Source: Nitrososphaerota archaeon | Lineage (GTDB): Archaea > Thermoproteota > Nitrososphaeria > Nitrososphaerales > Nitrosopumilaceae | Reading direction: 5' to 3' | Assembly: GCA_030611185.1 (NCBI GenBank) | Contig: JAUWQG010000060.1 | Span: 1-5,835, forward strand | DNA: 5,835 nucleotides | Shown: one piece after another, positions 5,330 through 5,835 of the stretch | Numbering within the stretch: position 1 is the stretch's first letter | How the letters are laid out: each line of letters begins with the position of its first letter | Notes under the pieces: generated by a model | What the model was told of the DNA's origin: nothing | Seen by the model: the letters and a program-made list of their open reading frames with translations, nothing else | The model's database searches: none | Translations under genes and position numbers: made by a program

Positions 5330-5835
5330 TTATTTGAAAAGTTTTCCCATCAAATTATCACTTGCTCGCATTTGAGATCCCATTGTTGGTGAGTTTTCCA
5401 TTCCGCTCATCAAACCATCCATCCCCTCTGATCCCATCATCGTACCTTCGGACTCAATATTTCCCATCATCGAGTCAACCATTCCTCCAATCATGTTTCC
5501 AATTTTAGAGTCACCGCCCATTTTAAATCCCATGTTGCCCATCATCTGCTCCATTTGTTTTCCTGTTTCAGTGGAACCAAACATTCCACCCATTTGTGCA
5601 CCTGCTTGACCTTCACCTACCATTCCTTTACCTTCAAGAACATTCATCAACTTTTCATTTGATTTTATTCTCTCAAGGGCTTCAGGATTTGCGGAAATTT
5701 TTTCAATAACTTGTTCCCTTAATTCACGATTTTGCATTATTGTTGCAATAATTGCATCTAGCTGTTCAGGATGCTTTTCCATCAAATCAAGGTCAGGTAC
5801 TCCCCAACCTCTATCAACTGATCTTAGATAACTAG
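5330..5835 (-). CDS. Methionine/glycine-rich protein of unknown function (N-terminus outside window)
   Basis: I do not recognise a named family. The frame runs from TAA at 5330-5332 to the right edge with no stop, giving 167 visible residues. Possible starts are ATG 5782 or TTG 5785, but the codons upstream look coding (SVDRGWGVPDLDL, mostly A/T third positions) and the GGGGAG there is too far from these starts to be a good Shine-Dalgarno, so the gene probably begins outside. Counting from ATG 5782, residues 1-50 look helical and charged, with repeated short units (MQNRELREQVIEKI, ANPEALERI) that resemble STI1-like or 'NPE..' repeats. Residues 54-145 hold 20 methionines in 92 residues, mixed with Gly, Ser, Asp and Glu, including MMGN and MMGS units. 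No membrane segment is visible. Met-rich stretches can bind Cu(I) or present a flexible hydrophobic surface; both ideas are inference. It lies upstream of the antiporter on the same strand. Confidence 0.72.
   Translation of the reverse strand, partial: SYLRSVDRGWGVPDLDLMEKHPEQLDAIIATIMQNRELREQVIEKISANPEALERIKSNEKLMNVLEGKGMVGEGQAGAQMGGMFGSTETGKQMEQMMGNMGFKMGGDSKIGNMIGGMVDSMMGNIESEGTMMGSEGMDGLMSGMENSPTMGSQMRASDNLMGKLFK

Noticed and set aside
5433..5547. Repeated CCCATCAT units as a possible repeat array
   Set aside because: They are short, irregularly spaced and in frame, encoding the MMG units of the Met-rich protein, so protein composition explains them.

Overview
The window reads as chromosomal DNA from an AT-rich archaeon, most likely a Thaumarchaeote (Nitrosopumilus-like ammonia oxidiser). 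The grounds are separate CofG and CofH subunits for the F420 chromophore, strong A/T bias at third codon positions with AGA as the usual arginine codon, TTG starts, and TATA-like boxes about 26-29 bases upstream of start codons that lack a Shine-Dalgarno, as in leaderless archaeal transcripts. The genus is inferred from memory of such sequences, not from a search.

Layout. Bases 1-392 (+) are the C-terminal end of an HtrA/DegP-like serine protease, of which only the PDZ domain is visible. After a 41-base gap holding a TATA-like box and a perfect 14-base palindrome, a tight three-gene plus-strand operon follows: cofG (434-1603), cofH (best start 1600, ending 2859) and a TldE/PmbA-family gene (2860-4221). 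cofG and cofH overlap by ATGA. The cofH stop codon abuts, in the same frame, the TTG start of the TldE-like gene. A 46-base convergent gap leads to two minus-strand genes: a Ca2+/cation antiporter of the YrbG/NCX type (5203 to 4268) with its own TATA-like box, and, upstream of it, a methionine/glycine-rich protein of unknown function (stop at 5330) that stays open to the right edge.

How the genes work together. CofG and CofH are the two radical-SAM halves of FO synthase. CofH joins tyrosine to 5-amino-6-(D-ribitylamino)uracil, and CofG closes the product into 7,8-didemethyl-8-hydroxy-5-deazariboflavin (FO), the chromophore of coenzyme F420. The third gene is the non-catalytic type of the TldD/TldE pair, and no TldD is in the window; its role beside FO synthesis is unknown. 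The antiporter and the Met-rich protein have no evident link to F420.

I see no mobile element, CRISPR array, tRNA or rRNA, and no stretch over 300 bases without a gene. Most of the content belongs to known families. The less explained parts are the Met-rich protein, the coupling of a TldE homologue to cofGH, and the palindrome in the cofG promoter.
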